A stretch of 54,579 nucleotides of DNA from NCBI RefSeq assembly GCF_002938435.1, contig NZ_POQT01000031.1, positions 1 to 54,579 of the forward strand. Reading direction: 5' to 3'. This stretch comes from Blastococcus saxobsidens (GTDB taxonomy: Bacteria; Actinomycetota; Actinomycetes; Mycobacteriales; Geodermatophilaceae). Each line of letters starts with the position of its first letter. Positions within the stretch are counted from its first letter, which is position 1. The notes below the pieces were generated by a model that made no database searches, had not been told where the DNA came from, and saw only the letters and a list, made by a program, of their open reading frames with translations. The position numbers and the translations under genes are program-made. This document shows positions 35,480-46,707 of this stretch, one piece after another.

Positions 35480-35809
35480 ATGGTGATCCTCATCGTCGTG
35501 AAGTTCCCCGTCCGCCCCGAGCGCGCCGACGAGTGGACCGGTCTGGCCGCCGACTACGCGCGTTCGGTGAACGCCGAGGAGGGGTCGCTCTTCTTCGAGT
35601 GGTCACGGAGCCTGGAGGACCCCAACACCTACGTCTGCGTCGAGGGGTTCACCGACGCCGCGGCCGGTGCCGCCCACGTGGGCACCGACGCGTTCAAGCG
35701 CTTCGTCGAGCAGGCCCCGGACCTCGTGGCGGCCCAGCCGCAGATCATCTACGTGGACGCGCCCGAGGTGTCCGGCTGGGGACCGATGGGTGAGATCCAG
35801 CCCCGCTGA
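35480..35809 (+). CDS. Antibiotic biosynthesis monooxygenase-domain protein
   Basis: A 109-residue ABM/dimeric ferredoxin-like protein. The start is ATG 35480 (MVILIVVKFPVRPERADEW); a GTG three bases earlier is possible. Typical pattern: KFPVRPERADEWTGLAADYA, then EEGSLFFEWSRSLEDPNTYVCVEGF and HVGTDAFKRFVEQAPDL. These small proteins are quinone-type monooxygenases or are simply dimeric ligand binders; the substrate is unknown. The glutamine amidotransferase gene starts four bases after its stop. Confidence 0.8.
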   Translation: MVILIVVKFPVRPERADEWTGLAADYARSVNAEEGSLFFEWSRSLEDPNTYVCVEGFTDAAAGAAHVGTDAFKRFVEQAPDLVAAQPQIIYVDAPEVSGWGPMGEIQPR

Positions 35810-35813
35810 TCTG

Positions 35814-36542
35814 GTGCGGCCGTTCCTGCTGCTGTCCTCACGGCCCGAGGACGAGGCGGCCGACGAGGAGTACGCCTCGTTCCTGCGCTTCACCGGGCTG
35901 CCCGCCGAGCGGCTGCGCCGCATCCGCCTGGAGGCCGGTCCCCTGCCGCCGATCGACCTGGACGACCACGCCGGGGTCATCCTGGGCGGCGGGCCGCTCA
36001 ACTCCAGCGACGCCGAGGACGAGAAGTCACCGGTGCAGCTGAGGGTCGAGCGCGAGATCGGCGGGCTGCTCGACGAGGTCGTGGCGCGGGACCTGCCCTT
36101 CTTCGGCGCCTGCTACGGGATCGGCACGCTCGGGACCCACCAGGGCGGCGTCGTCGACCGGACATACGGCGAGCCGGTGTCCGCGGTCGAGGTGACGCTC
36201 ACGCCGGAGGGCCGCGTCGACCCGCTGCTCGCCGGGGTACCCGACCGGTTCGAGGCGTTCGTCGGCCACAAGGAGGCGTGCCGGGTGCTGCCCCCGGGGG
36301 CGGTGCTCCTCGCGTCCTCGTCGACGTGCCCGGTGCAGATGTTCAGGGTGGGCACGAACGTCTACGCCACCCAGTTCCACCCCGAGCTCGACGTCCCCGG
36401 GATCGTGCGGCGGGTGCGCATCTACCAGCACGCCGGCTACTTCCCGCCGTCCGAGGTCGAGGCGGTCATCGCGCGGCTGACGCCCGCCGTGGTCACCCAC
36501 CCCCCGCGGGTGCTGGCGAACTTCGTCGCCCGCTACGGCTGA
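35814..36542 (+). CDS. Class I glutamine amidotransferase-like protein
   Basis: A 242-residue GATase1 protein, start GTG 35814 (MRPFLLLSSRPEDEAADEE); GTG 35790 is an alternative. The triad is present: Cys in FFGACYGIGTLG, and His/Glu in ATQFHPELD. It resembles the GMP-synthase-like glutamine amidotransferases encoded singly in actinobacteria, whose acceptor is unknown. Likely cotranscribed with the ABM gene. Its end overlaps the end of the convergent orphan gene by 10 bases. Confidence 0.85.
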   Translation: MRPFLLLSSRPEDEAADEEYASFLRFTGLPAERLRRIRLEAGPLPPIDLDDHAGVILGGGPLNSSDAEDEKSPVQLRVEREIGGLLDEVVARDLPFFGACYGIGTLGTHQGGVVDRTYGEPVSAVEVTLTPEGRVDPLLAGVPDRFEAFVGHKEACRVLPPGAVLLASSSTCPVQMFRVGTNVYATQFHPELDVPGIVRRVRIYQHAGYFPPSEVEAVIARLTPAVVTHPPRVLANFVARYG

Positions 36543-37102
36543 GGACGGCGCGCCCACGGCACCCAGCCACGCCGACGTCGTAGGGGTGGCATGGCCGGGG
36601 TCGCCTCGACGAGCGCCTGGTAGCGGTGCAGCAGCCCGCCGAGCAGACCCTCGTACTGCCGCCGGTCGAACGCGTACGTGGGCAACGGTCCGTACTCGTC
36701 CGGCGCGGGGACGAAGGCCTCGAAGTCGACCTGCCAGCCGACGTCCCCCCACTGCACGGTGTCTTCCTCGATCACCAGGCTCGCAGCGAGCGCTCGGCAG
36801 TTGATGTCCTGGTCGACCGAGCAGACCAGGAGGGCGACGCGTCCGTCGTCGAAGTCGGGACCTCCTTCGCCGAGCAGCGCACGCAGACCGGCCACAGCCG
36901 CCCGGGGGGCCTCCGGCCACAGCCTGGTCAGCTCGGACGGCAGGTCCGGCACTCCCCAGCGGTCGGCGACCAGCCGTCGCAGCGGGACACCATCGACGGT
37001 CCAGTCCTCGAAGGCGGTGTCGCGCTGCGACGGCCGCCGCTCGGACAGGTCGACCGTGCGGGTCACGGAGGCGGTGGTTCCCAGGCGGTGCACCGGCGAC
37101 AT
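36533..37102 (-). CDS. Hypothetical protein downstream of cimA
   Basis: A 189-residue soluble protein that I do not recognise. ATG 37102 (MSPVHRLGTTASVTRTVDLS) is five bases past the cimA stop, so the two are probably cotranscribed. It is acidic in the middle (EEDTVQWGDVGWQVDFEAF), has a Trp-rich profile, two Cys (VCSVDQDINCRAL) and a basic tail (LRRRRGWVPWARRPQP). There is no signal peptide or membrane segment. Codon use looks native. It may be a lineage-specific addition. Confidence 0.7.
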   Translation of the reverse strand: MSPVHRLGTTASVTRTVDLSERRPSQRDTAFEDWTVDGVPLRRLVADRWGVPDLPSELTRLWPEAPRAAVAGLRALLGEGGPDFDDGRVALLVCSVDQDINCRALAASLVIEEDTVQWGDVGWQVDFEAFVPAPDEYGPLPTYAFDRRQYEGLLGGLLHRYQALVEATPAMPPLRRRRGWVPWARRPQP

Positions 37103-37107
37103 CGGCG

Positions 37108-38691
37108 CTACGGCTGAGGGTGGCGCAGGACGGCGTAGGTGAGGGCGTCGACGAGCGCGTGCCAGGACGCCTCGACGATGTTGGCGTGCACCCCGACGGT
37201 GGTCCACTCCCCCACGCCGTCGGTGGTGTCGATGAGCACCCGCGTGGTGGCGCTGGTCCCGCCCTTCCAGCCGAGGATGCGCACCTTGTAGTCGGCCAGG
37301 GAGACGTCGGCCAGCTGCGGGTAGCGGCTGACCAGCGCCTGGCGCAGCGCGTTGTCCAGGGCGTTGACCGGGCCGTTGCCCTCGCCGGTGCTGATGATCC
37401 GCTCGCCGTCGACGTGCACCTTCACCGTCGCCTCGCTGACGACCACGCCGTTGCCCCAGTGCTCGACGGAGGTCCGATAGCTCTCCAGCTCGAACAGCGG
37501 CGGCGGGGCGTCGGGCAGCTGGGCGCGCAGCAGCAGCTCGAACGAGGCGTCGGCGGCCTCGAACGACCAGCCGTCGGCCTCCAGCACCTTGACCTGGTCG
37601 ACGACGCGGCCGATCGCGTCGGCCTGCCCGGCGAGGTCGACCCCCAGCTCGCGGCCCTTCAGCTCCACCGACGCCCGGCCGGCCATCTCGGTGACCAGGA
37701 TGCGCATGTCGTTGCCCACGACGGCGGGGTCCAGGTGGTTGTACATCTCGGGGCTGACCTTGATGGCGCTGGCGTGCAGGCCGGCCTTGTGGGCGAACGC
37801 CGAGGCGCCGACGTAGGGCTGGTGCTCGTCCGGGGCGATGTTGGCCAGCTCGGCGATGGCGTGGCTGACCCGCTGCAGCTCGGGCAGGCACTCCGCCGGC
37901 ACCGCGGGCACGCCCATCTTGGTCACCAGGTTGGCGATCAGCGCGAAGGTGTCGGCGTTGCCGGCCCGCTCGCCGTAGCCGTTGGCCGTCCCCTGGACGT
38001 GCGTGACGCCGGCCTCGACCGCGGCCAGGCTGTTCGCGACCGCGCAGCCGGTGTCGTCCTGGCAGTGGATGCCGAGCCTCCCGCTCACCCGCGACCGCAC
38101 GTCGGCCACGACGCGGCCCACGCCCATGGGGAGCATGCCGCCGTTGGTGTCGCACATGATGCCGACCTCGGCGCCCGCGGCGAACGCCGCCTCCAGCACC
38201 CGCACCCCGTAGCCGGGGTCGGCGGCGTAGCCGTCGAAGAAGTGCTCGCAGTCGAGGAACACCCGGCGGCCCTGGGCCACGAGGAAGGCCACGGTGTCGG
38301 CGACCATCGCCAGGTTCTCCTCCGGCGTGGTGCGCAGCGCCTCGCGCACGTGCCGCACGTCGGACTTGGCGACCAGGCACACGACCGGCGTCCCGGCATC
38401 CAGCAGGGCTCGCACCTGGAGGTCCTCCTCCACCCGGACGCCGGCCTTGCGGGTCGACCCGAAGGCCACGAGCTGGGCGTGCCGCAGCTTCAGCTCGGTG
38501 CGCGCGCGGGCGAAGAACTCGGTGTCCTTGGGCAGCGCGCCCGGCCAGCCGCCCTCGATGAAGCCGACCCCGACCTCGTCGAGGAGCCGGGCCACCGCCA
38601 GCTTGTCGGCGACCGAGTAGCTGACGCCCTCCCGCTGGGCGCCGTCGCGCAGCGTGGTGTCGAAGACGTGGAAGTCGGAGGAGGTGGTCAC
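37108..38691 (-). CDS. cimA: (R)-citramalate synthase
   Basis: Condenses pyruvate and acetyl-CoA to (R)-citramalate, the first step of threonine-independent isoleucine synthesis. The 527-residue protein starts at GTG 38691 with GGGAGA upstream (MTTSSDFHVFDTTLRDGAQR). The HMGL/DRE-TIM motif is DTTLRDGAQREGVS; GIHCQDDTGCAVANSLAAVEAG supplies metal His residues; HKAGLHASAIKV follows. The C-terminal LeuA-type allosteric domain (about residues 395-520) is present. It differs from LeuA in length and in the DGAQREG form. A leader peptide and attenuator lie just upstream. Confidence 0.92.
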   Translation of the reverse strand: MTTSSDFHVFDTTLRDGAQREGVSYSVADKLAVARLLDEVGVGFIEGGWPGALPKDTEFFARARTELKLRHAQLVAFGSTRKAGVRVEEDLQVRALLDAGTPVVCLVAKSDVRHVREALRTTPEENLAMVADTVAFLVAQGRRVFLDCEHFFDGYAADPGYGVRVLEAAFAAGAEVGIMCDTNGGMLPMGVGRVVADVRSRVSGRLGIHCQDDTGCAVANSLAAVEAGVTHVQGTANGYGERAGNADTFALIANLVTKMGVPAVPAECLPELQRVSHAIAELANIAPDEHQPYVGASAFAHKAGLHASAIKVSPEMYNHLDPAVVGNDMRILVTEMAGRASVELKGRELGVDLAGQADAIGRVVDQVKVLEADGWSFEAADASFELLLRAQLPDAPPPLFELESYRTSVEHWGNGVVVSEATVKVHVDGERIISTGEGNGPVNALDNALRQALVSRYPQLADVSLADYKVRILGWKGGTSATTRVLIDTTDGVGEWTTVGVHANIVEASWHALVDALTYAVLRHPQP

Positions 38692-38730
38692 GGTGTCTCC
38701 CGGGAGTGGCGGCGGGCCCGAACACGAAAA

Positions 38731-38754
38731 AGACCCCCCGGGTACGGGAGGTCT
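38731..38754 (-). terminator. Attenuator terminator before cimA
   Basis: On the minus strand, AGACCTCCCG pairs with CGGGGGGTCT (one G-U) around a TACC loop, followed by TTTTTC: a clear intrinsic terminator 40 bases before the cimA start. It directly follows a perfect 10-bp hairpin (arms 38755-38764 and 38772-38781) whose outermost base is also the last base of the leader stop codon. Confidence 0.85.
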
Positions 38755-38780
38755 GCGCGCAGTCGGGGTGAGACTGCGCG

Positions 38781-38813
38781 CTAGGTGATGAGGATCTTGC
38801 CGACGATGTGCAT
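38781..38813 (-). CDS. cimA leader peptide (branched-chain attenuation)
   Basis: A 10-residue reading frame MHIVGKILIT, with ATG 38813 preceded by AGGA at a suitable distance, and TAG at 38781-38783. Three Ile, one Val, one Leu and one Thr in ten residues is far from chance for a gene that makes isoleucine precursors. The stop codon touches the 5' foot of a perfect hairpin, followed by a U-tailed terminator. The layout matches classical leader-peptide attenuation: low charged tRNA-Ile would stall the ribosome and prevent termination. Too short for ordinary gene callers. Confidence 0.8.
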   Translation of the reverse strand: MHIVGKILIT

Positions 38814-38885
38814 CGGTCCTAGTACAGCACGGGCCCGTCCCGCCGTGGCAGCCACCATCGGCGGGACGGGCTCCTGGCCCACGGC

Positions 38886-39908
38886 TCAGCCGCCGGCGAG
38901 GGCGGCCAGCCGGTCGCCGACGTCGCTGGTGCGGATCGTCGCCTGGGGGTCGCGCGTGGAGAGGTCGAACGCCACCGCGGCATCGACCTTGCGTGCCTGC
39001 TCGGTCCGCCCCAGGTGCTGCAGGAGCAGCCCCACCGACAGCACCGTGGCCGTGGGGTCGGCGATGCCCTGGCCGGCGATGTCCGGCGCCGAGCCGTGCA
39101 CCGGCTCGAACATGCTGGGGTTGGTGCCGGAGGCGTCGAGGTTGCCGCTGGCCGCCAGGCCGATCCCGCCGGTCACGGCGGCGGCGATGTCGGTGACGAT
39201 GTCGCCGAAGAGGTTGTCGGTGACGATGACGTCGTAGCGGGCCGGGTCGCTGATGAAGAACATCGCGGCGGCGTCCACGTGCTGGTAGGCGACGGTGACC
39301 TCGGGGAACTCCACCGACACCTCCTCCACGGTGCGCGACCACAAACCACCGGCATGGGTGAGCACGTTGGTCTTGTGGATCAGCGTGAGGTGCTTGCGGG
39401 GACGGGCGGTGGCCCGCTCGAAGGCGTACCGCACCACCCGCTCGACCCCGAACGCGGTGTTCAGGCTGACCTCGGTCGCGATTTCGTGCGGGGTGTCCTT
39501 GCGCAGGACACCCCCGTTGCCGACGTAGGGCCCCTCGGTGCCCTCGCGGACGCAGAGCATGTCGATGGCGCCGGGCGCGGCCAGCGGGCTGCGCACCCCG
39601 TCGAACAGCCGCGCGGGGCGCAGGTTCACGTGGTGGTCGAGCTCGAAGCGCAGCCGCAGGAGCAGTCCGCGCTCCAGGATGCCCGGGGGCACACCGGGGT
39701 CACCGATCGCGCCGAGCAGGATCGCGTCGTGCTGGCGCAGCTCGTCGAGGACGGTGTCGGGGAGCAGCTCGCCGGTGCGCTGCCACCGGGTCGCACCCAG
39801 GTCGTACGGGGTGGTCTCCAGGTCGGGGGCGACCGCGCTCAGGACTTTCAGTCCCTCCGCCACCACCTCGGGACCGATGCCGTCTCCAGGGATCACAGCC
39901 AGGCGCAT
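38886..39908 (-). CDS. leuB: 3-isopropylmalate dehydrogenase
   Basis: Oxidative decarboxylation of 3-isopropylmalate in leucine synthesis, and of the beta-methylmalate made by the CimA route. The 340-residue protein starts [19 protein letters not shown]. Substrate and metal sites: [44 protein letters not shown]; the NAD motif is [14 protein letters not shown]. It is the short actinobacterial type. It starts 16 bases past serA and is followed by the cimA leader. Confidence 0.96.
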   Translation of the reverse strand: MRLAVIPGDGIGPEVVAEGLKVLSAVAPDLETTPYDLGATRWQRTGELLPDTVLDELRQHDAILLGAIGDPGVPPGILERGLLLRLRFELDHHVNLRPARLFDGVRSPLAAPGAIDMLCVREGTEGPYVGNGGVLRKDTPHEIATEVSLNTAFGVERVVRYAFERATARPRKHLTLIHKTNVLTHAGGLWSRTVEEVSVEFPEVTVAYQHVDAAAMFFISDPARYDVIVTDNLFGDIVTDIAAAVTGGIGLAASGNLDASGTNPSMFEPVHGSAPDIAGQGIADPTATVLSVGLLLQHLGRTEQARKVDAAVAFDLSTRDPQATIRTSDVGDRLAALAGG

Positions 39909-39924
39909 GGGGAACGACCCTAGG

Positions 39925-41526
39925 TCAGAGCGTCGTGAGGTCTGCCGCCCGGGCTGCCCGCGCCCCGATGCGCTGCGCGATCGCGTCGAGCAGCTCCGGT
40001 GCCACGGGGCTGTCCACGGTGACCGCCATCAGCGCCTCGCCGTCCTCCGACGCAGGGCTGACCTGGGCACCGGCGATGTTGATCCCGGCCTCCCCCAGCG
40101 CCGCGCCGACGGCGCCCACGACGCCCGGCCGGTCGGCGTAGGTGAAGAACAGCAGGTGGCCGGAGGCCGCGAGGTCGATCTCGAAGCCGGCCACCTCGGT
40201 GAGCCGCGGGACCTGGTTCTTGCCGAAGAGGGTCCCGGACACCGCCACCGCCCGGCCGTCGGCCATGGCGCCGCGCAGCGTGACGAGGTTCCGGTAGGTG
40301 GGGCTCTCCGTGTCGCTGGCGAGCGCGACGTCCAGCCCCCGCTGCTCGGCGAGCAGCGGCGCGTTGACGTAGGTGACCTGCTCCTCGACGACGTCGGAGA
40401 AGATGCCCTTGAGGGCGGCCAGCTGGAGGACCGAGGCGTCGAACTCGGCGAGCTTGCCGCGCACGTCGACGGTCACCGACTGGGCCAGGCCGCCGGCCAC
40501 CGCGGTGAAGACCCGGCCGAGCTTCTCCGCCAGGGGCAGACCCGGCCGCACGTCCTCGGCGACGACGCCGCCGGCCTGCACGTTCACCGCGTCGGGCACG
40601 AACTCGCCCCGCAGGGCCAGCCGGACCGACCGCGCCACGGCGGTGCCGGCCTTGTCCTGCGCCTCGGTGGTCGAGGCACCCAGGTGCGGGGTGACCACGG
40701 TGTTCGGCAGCCCGAACAGCGGGCTGTCGGTGGTGGGCTCCTGCGCGTAGACGTCGAGACCCGCCGCGCCCACCTGGCCCGAGGTCAGCGCCTCGGCCAG
40801 GGCCGCCTCGTCCACCAGCCCGCCGCGGGCGGCGTTGACGATGATGACGCCCTTCCTGGTCATCGCCAGCTGCTCCGCCCCGATCAGGCCCAGCGTCTCG
40901 GGGGTCTTGGGGAGGTGGATGGAGATGAAGTCCGACTCGCGGAGCAGCTCCTCCAGGGAGACCAACCGGACGCCGAGCTGCGCCGCCCGACCGGGCTGGA
41001 TGTAGGGGTCGTAGGCGATGAGCTCGACACCGAAGGCGGCCATGCGCTGCGCGAACAGCACCCCGATGCGGCCCAGCCCCACGACGCCGACGGTCTTGTC
41101 GGTGACCTCGACGCCCATGAACTTCGAGCGCTTCCACTGGCCCTCGCGCAGCGTCGCGTCGGCCGCCGGGATCTGGCGGGCCGCGGCCAGCAGCAGGGCG
41201 ACGGCGTGCTCCGCGGCGCTGACGATGTTCGACGTCGGCGCGTTCACCACCATGACGCCCCGCTCGGTGGCGGCAGGGACGTCGACGTTGTCCAGCCCGA
41301 TGCCGGCGCGCGCGACCACCTTGAGGTCCGGCGCCGCGGCGAGGGCTTCGGCGTCGATCCGGGTCGCGCTGCGGATCATCACCGCCGCGGCATCGGCGAG
41401 CGCCGGGAGGAGCGCGGCCCGGTCGGCACCGTCGACGTGACGGATCTCGACGTCGTCGCCGAGCACCTCCAGCACGCTGGGGGCGAGCTCTTCGGCGATC
41501 AGGACGACGGGCGCGGTCGTGGTCAC
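39925..41526 (-). CDS. serA: D-3-phosphoglycerate dehydrogenase
   Basis: First step of serine synthesis. The 533-residue protein (GTG 41526, [19 protein letters not shown]) is the long type I form. The NAD site is [17 protein letters not shown]; catalytic Arg, Glu and His are in [19 protein letters not shown] and [12 protein letters not shown]. An allosteric substrate-binding domain (about 320-455) is followed by a C-terminal ACT domain ([21 protein letters not shown]) that usually binds serine. It is the first gene of serA-leuB-cimA-orphan, the actinobacterial leuB-serA pairing. Confidence 0.97.
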   Translation of the reverse strand: MTTTAPVVLIAEELAPSVLEVLGDDVEIRHVDGADRAALLPALADAAAVMIRSATRIDAEALAAAPDLKVVARAGIGLDNVDVPAATERGVMVVNAPTSNIVSAAEHAVALLLAAARQIPAADATLREGQWKRSKFMGVEVTDKTVGVVGLGRIGVLFAQRMAAFGVELIAYDPYIQPGRAAQLGVRLVSLEELLRESDFISIHLPKTPETLGLIGAEQLAMTRKGVIIVNAARGGLVDEAALAEALTSGQVGAAGLDVYAQEPTTDSPLFGLPNTVVTPHLGASTTEAQDKAGTAVARSVRLALRGEFVPDAVNVQAGGVVAEDVRPGLPLAEKLGRVFTAVAGGLAQSVTVDVRGKLAEFDASVLQLAALKGIFSDVVEEQVTYVNAPLLAEQRGLDVALASDTESPTYRNLVTLRGAMADGRAVAVSGTLFGKNQVPRLTEVAGFEIDLAASGHLLFFTYADRPGVVGAVGAALGEAGINIAGAQVSPASEDGEALMAVTVDSPVAPELLDAIAQRIGARAARAADLTTL

Positions 41527-41667
41527 GGGTCCACAGCCTAGGGCGGGGCCGGCGACCTGCCGTGGCCGCCCGGGCGCGCCCGCGGCCGGTCGGCTTGCCC
41601 GGCCCTGATCGGGACCTACATGCTCTGGCGAGACCGCACCGTACGACCGGTGCCGACGGAGGGAAGC

Positions 41668-42408
41668 ATGAGCCAGTCCGACGATCCGGGCCGCCCGGAC
41701 AGCCCTCAGAACGCCCCCGGGCAGCCGCCCTACGGCCAGCCCCCTTACGGCCAGCCCCAGTACGGCCAACCGCAGGGGCAGCCGCAGTACGGGCAGCCCC
41801 CGTACGGCCAGCCCCCGTACGGGCAGCCGCAGTACGGGCAGCCCCCGTACGGGCAGCCCCCGTACGGGCAGCCGCAGTACGGGCAGCCCCCGTACGGTCA
41901 AGACCCCTTCGGGGCCGGCGGCGGGTACGCCTCGATCGGCACGCCCGGCCGGCCGGCCGCGGTCGTCGTCGCCGCCGTCCTCGGGCTGGTTTTCAGTGCG
42001 CTCGGCCTGCTCACCGCCCTCGTCCTCGTGGTCGGGGGCGCGGAGTTCCTGGAGTTCGAGGAGCAGTTCGGCGGCCCGCTCAGCAGCGAGGAACGGGCGA
42101 CCGTGACCGCCGGCATCGTTCTGGTCGGCCTCGTCTTCGGGGTCTACACCGTGCTGATGGTCTGGGGCTCGGTCCTGGCGCTCACCGGGCGCTCCCGCGT
42201 GCTGCTGCTGGTCGGCGGGTCGCTGACCATCGCGTTCACCGCGCTCAGCTTCCTCGGCAGCCTCGGCCAGAACGACGCCGGCGGCATGCTGCTGATCCTC
42301 GTGGCGCTCGCCGCCTCGATCGCGGTCGTGGTCCTGCTCTGCCGCCGCACGGCAGCCGACTTCTACGCCGCGCACCGTGCCCGCCGCACCGGTCGCTGGA
42401 CCGGGTGA
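41668..42408 (+). CDS. Tyr-Gly-Gln-repeat membrane protein 1
   Basis: A 246-residue protein from ATG 41668 with GGAGGGAAGC upstream. Residues 20-75 are a repeat of [10 protein letters not shown] (11 YGQ units plus one degenerate PQGQ), then a short linker and four membrane helices (about 92-118, 147-173, 180-200, 207-228). No enzyme motif is seen. The proline/tyrosine-rich cytoplasmic tail followed by a four-helix core is common in actinobacterial envelope proteins of unknown role. A paralogue-like gene follows at 42513. It is divergent from serA with a 141-bp gap. Confidence 0.8.
   Translation: MSQSDDPGRPDSPQNAPGQPPYGQPPYGQPQYGQPQGQPQYGQPPYGQPPYGQPQYGQPPYGQPPYGQPQYGQPPYGQDPFGAGGGYASIGTPGRPAAVVVAAVLGLVFSALGLLTALVLVVGGAEFLEFEEQFGGPLSSEERATVTAGIVLVGLVFGVYTVLMVWGSVLALTGRSRVLLLVGGSLTIAFTALSFLGSLGQNDAGGMLLILVALAASIAVVVLLCRRTAADFYAAHRARRTGRWTG
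41727..41900 (+). repeat. In-frame 15-bp repeat coding PxYGQ
   Basis: About 11 units of a 15-bp coding repeat (for example TACGGGCAGCCCCCG), alternating Pro-Pro and Pro-Gln. Near-identity at the third codon positions shows recent expansion within the first Tyr-Gly-Gln gene. Length polymorphism is expected. Confidence 0.85.
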
Positions 42409-42512
42409 TCACCGCACCTCGCACTGCCACCGCCACGGATCGGTGTGACGATCCGTGCGATCCGCCTCGGGTAGCCACCACGGGCGACCGACGACCTGGA
42501 GGACGCACCACC

Positions 42513-43154
42513 ATGTCCAGCCCCACCCCCGGTTCCGACCCCGACCAGCCGCAGGGCGGCCCGCAGCAGCCCGGGTGGGGTCCTCCCCCGCCGCAGGGGC
42601 AGCAGCCCGGCTACGGCCAGCCCCCGGGCTCGTCCGGCTACGGACAACCGCAGTACGGGCAGCCCCAGTACGGGCAGCCCCAGTACGGGCAGCCCCAGTA
42701 CGGGCAGCCGCAGCCCCCGGGCGGCTACGCGCCGGCTCCTGGCTACGGGCAGGCTCCGCAGGGGACGCGCCCCGGGCAGGTCACCGCCGCAGCGGTCATC
42801 GGCATCATCATCGGGGGGATCGGCAGCCTCGTCGGGGTGATCGGACTGTTCGTGATCGGTGAACTCTTCGGCGTCAGCCCGATCCTCGGACTGCTGTACC
42901 TGCTCTCGTTCGCGACGGCGGTCGCGATGCTCGTCGGCGGCATCCAAGCGCTGCAGAGCAAGTCACCCCGGCTGCTGCTGCTGGCCAGCTATGCGTCCAT
43001 CGGCGTGCAGCTGCTGTACATGATCTTCGCCATCGCCTACGGCGAGCCGTGGGCCTCGGGGCTGCTGTCCCTCGTCCTCCCGGCCCTGATCGTGTACCTG
43101 CTGATGCAGCCGCGCTCGAAGCAGCACTTCGCGGCCCGAGGCATCAGCTACTGA
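42513..43154 (+). CDS. Tyr-Gly-Gln-repeat membrane protein 2
   Basis: A 213-residue protein from ATG 42513 after CTGGAGGAC. Residues 1-80 are Pro/Gly/Gln/Tyr-rich with four exact QYGQP repeats, then four membrane helices (about 90-112, 122-144, 152-173, 178-197) and a basic end (RSKQHFAARGISY). It looks like a diverged relative of the preceding gene with the same layout: disordered N-tail plus a four-helix core. Function is unknown. A strong hairpin follows its stop. Confidence 0.8.
   Translation: MSSPTPGSDPDQPQGGPQQPGWGPPPPQGQQPGYGQPPGSSGYGQPQYGQPQYGQPQYGQPQYGQPQPPGGYAPAPGYGQAPQGTRPGQVTAAAVIGIIIGGIGSLVGVIGLFVIGELFGVSPILGLLYLLSFATAVAMLVGGIQALQSKSPRLLLLASYASIGVQLLYMIFAIAYGEPWASGLLSLVLPALIVYLLMQPRSKQHFAARGISY
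42651..42710 (+). repeat. Four 15-bp tandem repeats
   Basis: CAGTACGGGCAGCCC at 42651, 42666 and 42681 is exact, and the fourth copy (42696) differs in its last base. It encodes QYGQP. The repeat is in frame and continuous, with no spacers. Confidence 0.9.
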
Positions 43155-43167
43155 TCCTCGAAGACGG

Positions 43168-43205
43168 CGACGGCCCCCGCTCCCTCGAGGGAGCGGGGGC
43201 CGTCG
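43168..43205. terminator. Bidirectional terminator between YGQ gene 2 and ilvC
   Basis: A perfect 17-bp stem (43168-43184 with 43189-43205, arms like CGACGGCCCCCGCTCCC) and a TCGA loop. It separates convergent gene 2 and ilvC and starts 13 bases after the first stop. Confidence 0.85.
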
Positions 43206-43215
43206 TCCGTCCGGG

Positions 43216-44823
<1,608 letters not shown>

Positions 44824-44824
<1 letters not shown>

Positions 44825-46707
44825 CAGACCTGCCCCTCTCCGAACACCGGGCGCACGTCGCGTGCGGCGAGGATCGCGTCGTTGCTCGACCCGGCGGCCA
44901 CCATGGGCCACACCTGGGCGTCGGCCCCCACCACGAAGTCGATGACGACCGGGGCGTCGGTGATCGACATCGCCTTCTCGATGACGGCGTCCACGTCGTC
45001 CTTGGACTCGCAGCGCAGGCCCACGCAGCCCAGCGCCTCGGCCAGCGCCACGAAGTCGGGGATGCGCACCGGCTTCGGGGTCCCGTCCGGGTTGCGGGCG
45101 TGCAGCTTGGTGTTGGAGTAGCGGCCCTCGTAGAAGAGGGTCTGCCACTGCCGGACCATGCCGAGGTTGCCGTTGTTGATGACGGCCACCTTGACCGGGA
45201 TCCCCTCGATGGCGCAGGTGGCCAGCTCCTGGTTGGTCATCTGGAAGCAGCCGTCGCCGTCGATGGCCCACACGGTGGTCTCCGGGCAGCCGTACTTGGC
45301 CCCCATCGCGGCCGGGACGGCGTAGCCCATCGTCCCGAGCCCGCCGCTGTTGAGCCAGGTGCCGGGCTTCTCGTACCTGATGAACTGCGCGGCCCACATC
45401 TGGTGCTGGCCGACGCCGGAGGTGTAGATGGCGTCGGGGCCGGCGATGGCGCCGAGCCGCTCGATCACGTACTGCGGGGACAGCGCGCCGTCCTCGGGCC
45501 AGTCGTAGCCCAGCGGGTAGCGCTCCCGCCAGTCGTCCAGCTGCTCCCACCAGGCGGCGAGGTCGGGGGTGCGCCCGGCGGCGTGCTCCACGCGCAGCGC
45601 CTCGACCAGCTGGGCGATGGTCTCCTTGGCGTCGCCCACGATCGGGACGTCGGCCTTGCGGTTCTTGCCGATCTCGGCCGGGTCGATGTCGGCGTGCACC
45701 ACGAGCGCGTCCGGCGCGAAGCTCGACAGCTCACCGGTGACGCGGTCGTCGAACCGGGCCCCGAGCGCGACCAGCACGTCGGCCTTCTGCAGCGCCGTCA
45801 CCGCGGCCACCGTGCCGTGCATGCCGGGCATGCCCAGGTGCTGCGGGCTGCTGTCGGGGAAGGCGCCGCGGGCCATCAGGGTGGTGACCACCGGGGCGCC
45901 GGTCAGCTCGGCCAGCTCGGCCAGCTCCTCGCTCGCCCGGGCCTTGAGCACGCCCCCACCGACGTAGAGGACCGGGCGGGATGCGCCGGCGATCAGCGCC
46001 GCCGCCTCGCGCACCTGCTTGCCGTGCGGCCGGGTGGTGGGCTTGTAGCCGGGCAGGTCCATCCGCGGCGGCCAGGCGAAGTCCGTCGTCGCCTGGAGCA
46101 CGTCCTTGGGGACGTCGACCAGGACGGGCCCGGGCCGCCCCGTCGAGGCCAGGTGGAAGGCCTCGGCGATCCGCTGCGGGATCTCGGCGGCGTCGGTGAC
46201 CAGGAAGTTGTGCTTGGTGACCGGCATCGTGATGCCGCGGATGTCCGCCTCCTGGAAGGCGTCGGTGCCGATGGCGCCGCTGGGCACCTGGCCGGTGATG
46301 GCCACGATCGGCACGGAGTCCATGTAGGCGTCGGCCAGCGGCGTCACCAGGTTGGTCGCGCCGGGACCGGAGGTGGCCATGCAGACGCCGACCCGACCGG
46401 TGGCCTGGGCGTACCCGGTCGCCGCGTGCCCGGCGCCCTGCTCGTGGCGGACCAGCACGTGGTGCACCTTCGAGTCGAACAGCGGGTCGTAGAGCGGGAG
46501 GATCGCCCCGCCCGGGATGCCGAAGACGACGTCGACCCCGACGGCCTCGAGGGACCGGACGAGGCTCTGCGCCCCGGTGATCCCGGTGGCCGGCTCGGCG
46601 GCGGCCTGCGCCACCGAGCGGACGGTCGTCTCGACACCGGTCAGGGACGCGGCTGCCTCGCGGGTGGCGGCCTCGGGGTCCGGGGCCTCGTTCGTGGTGC
46701 TGGTCAT
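44824..46707 (-). CDS. ilvB: Acetolactate synthase large subunit
   Basis: ThDP enzyme making acetolactate and acetohydroxybutyrate. The 627-residue protein starts at ATG 46707 ([13 protein letters not shown]), with GGAG upstream; a frame extending higher lies in the leader. [14 protein letters not shown] and [14 protein letters not shown] hold the catalytic Glu; the ThDP-Mg motif is [32 protein letters not shown]-region motifs are intact. It is controlled by the leader/attenuator just upstream and coupled to ilvN and ilvC. Confidence 0.97.

Noticed and set aside
41527-41667. Promoter TTGCCC-N16-TACATG before YGQ gene 1
   Set aside because: Match to consensus is too weak in GC-rich DNA to call without start-site data; nothing else seen in this 141-bp gap.
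42651-42710. CRISPR-like array
   Set aside because: Four direct 15-bp repeats without spacers, in frame within a coding sequence, and no cas genes nearby.
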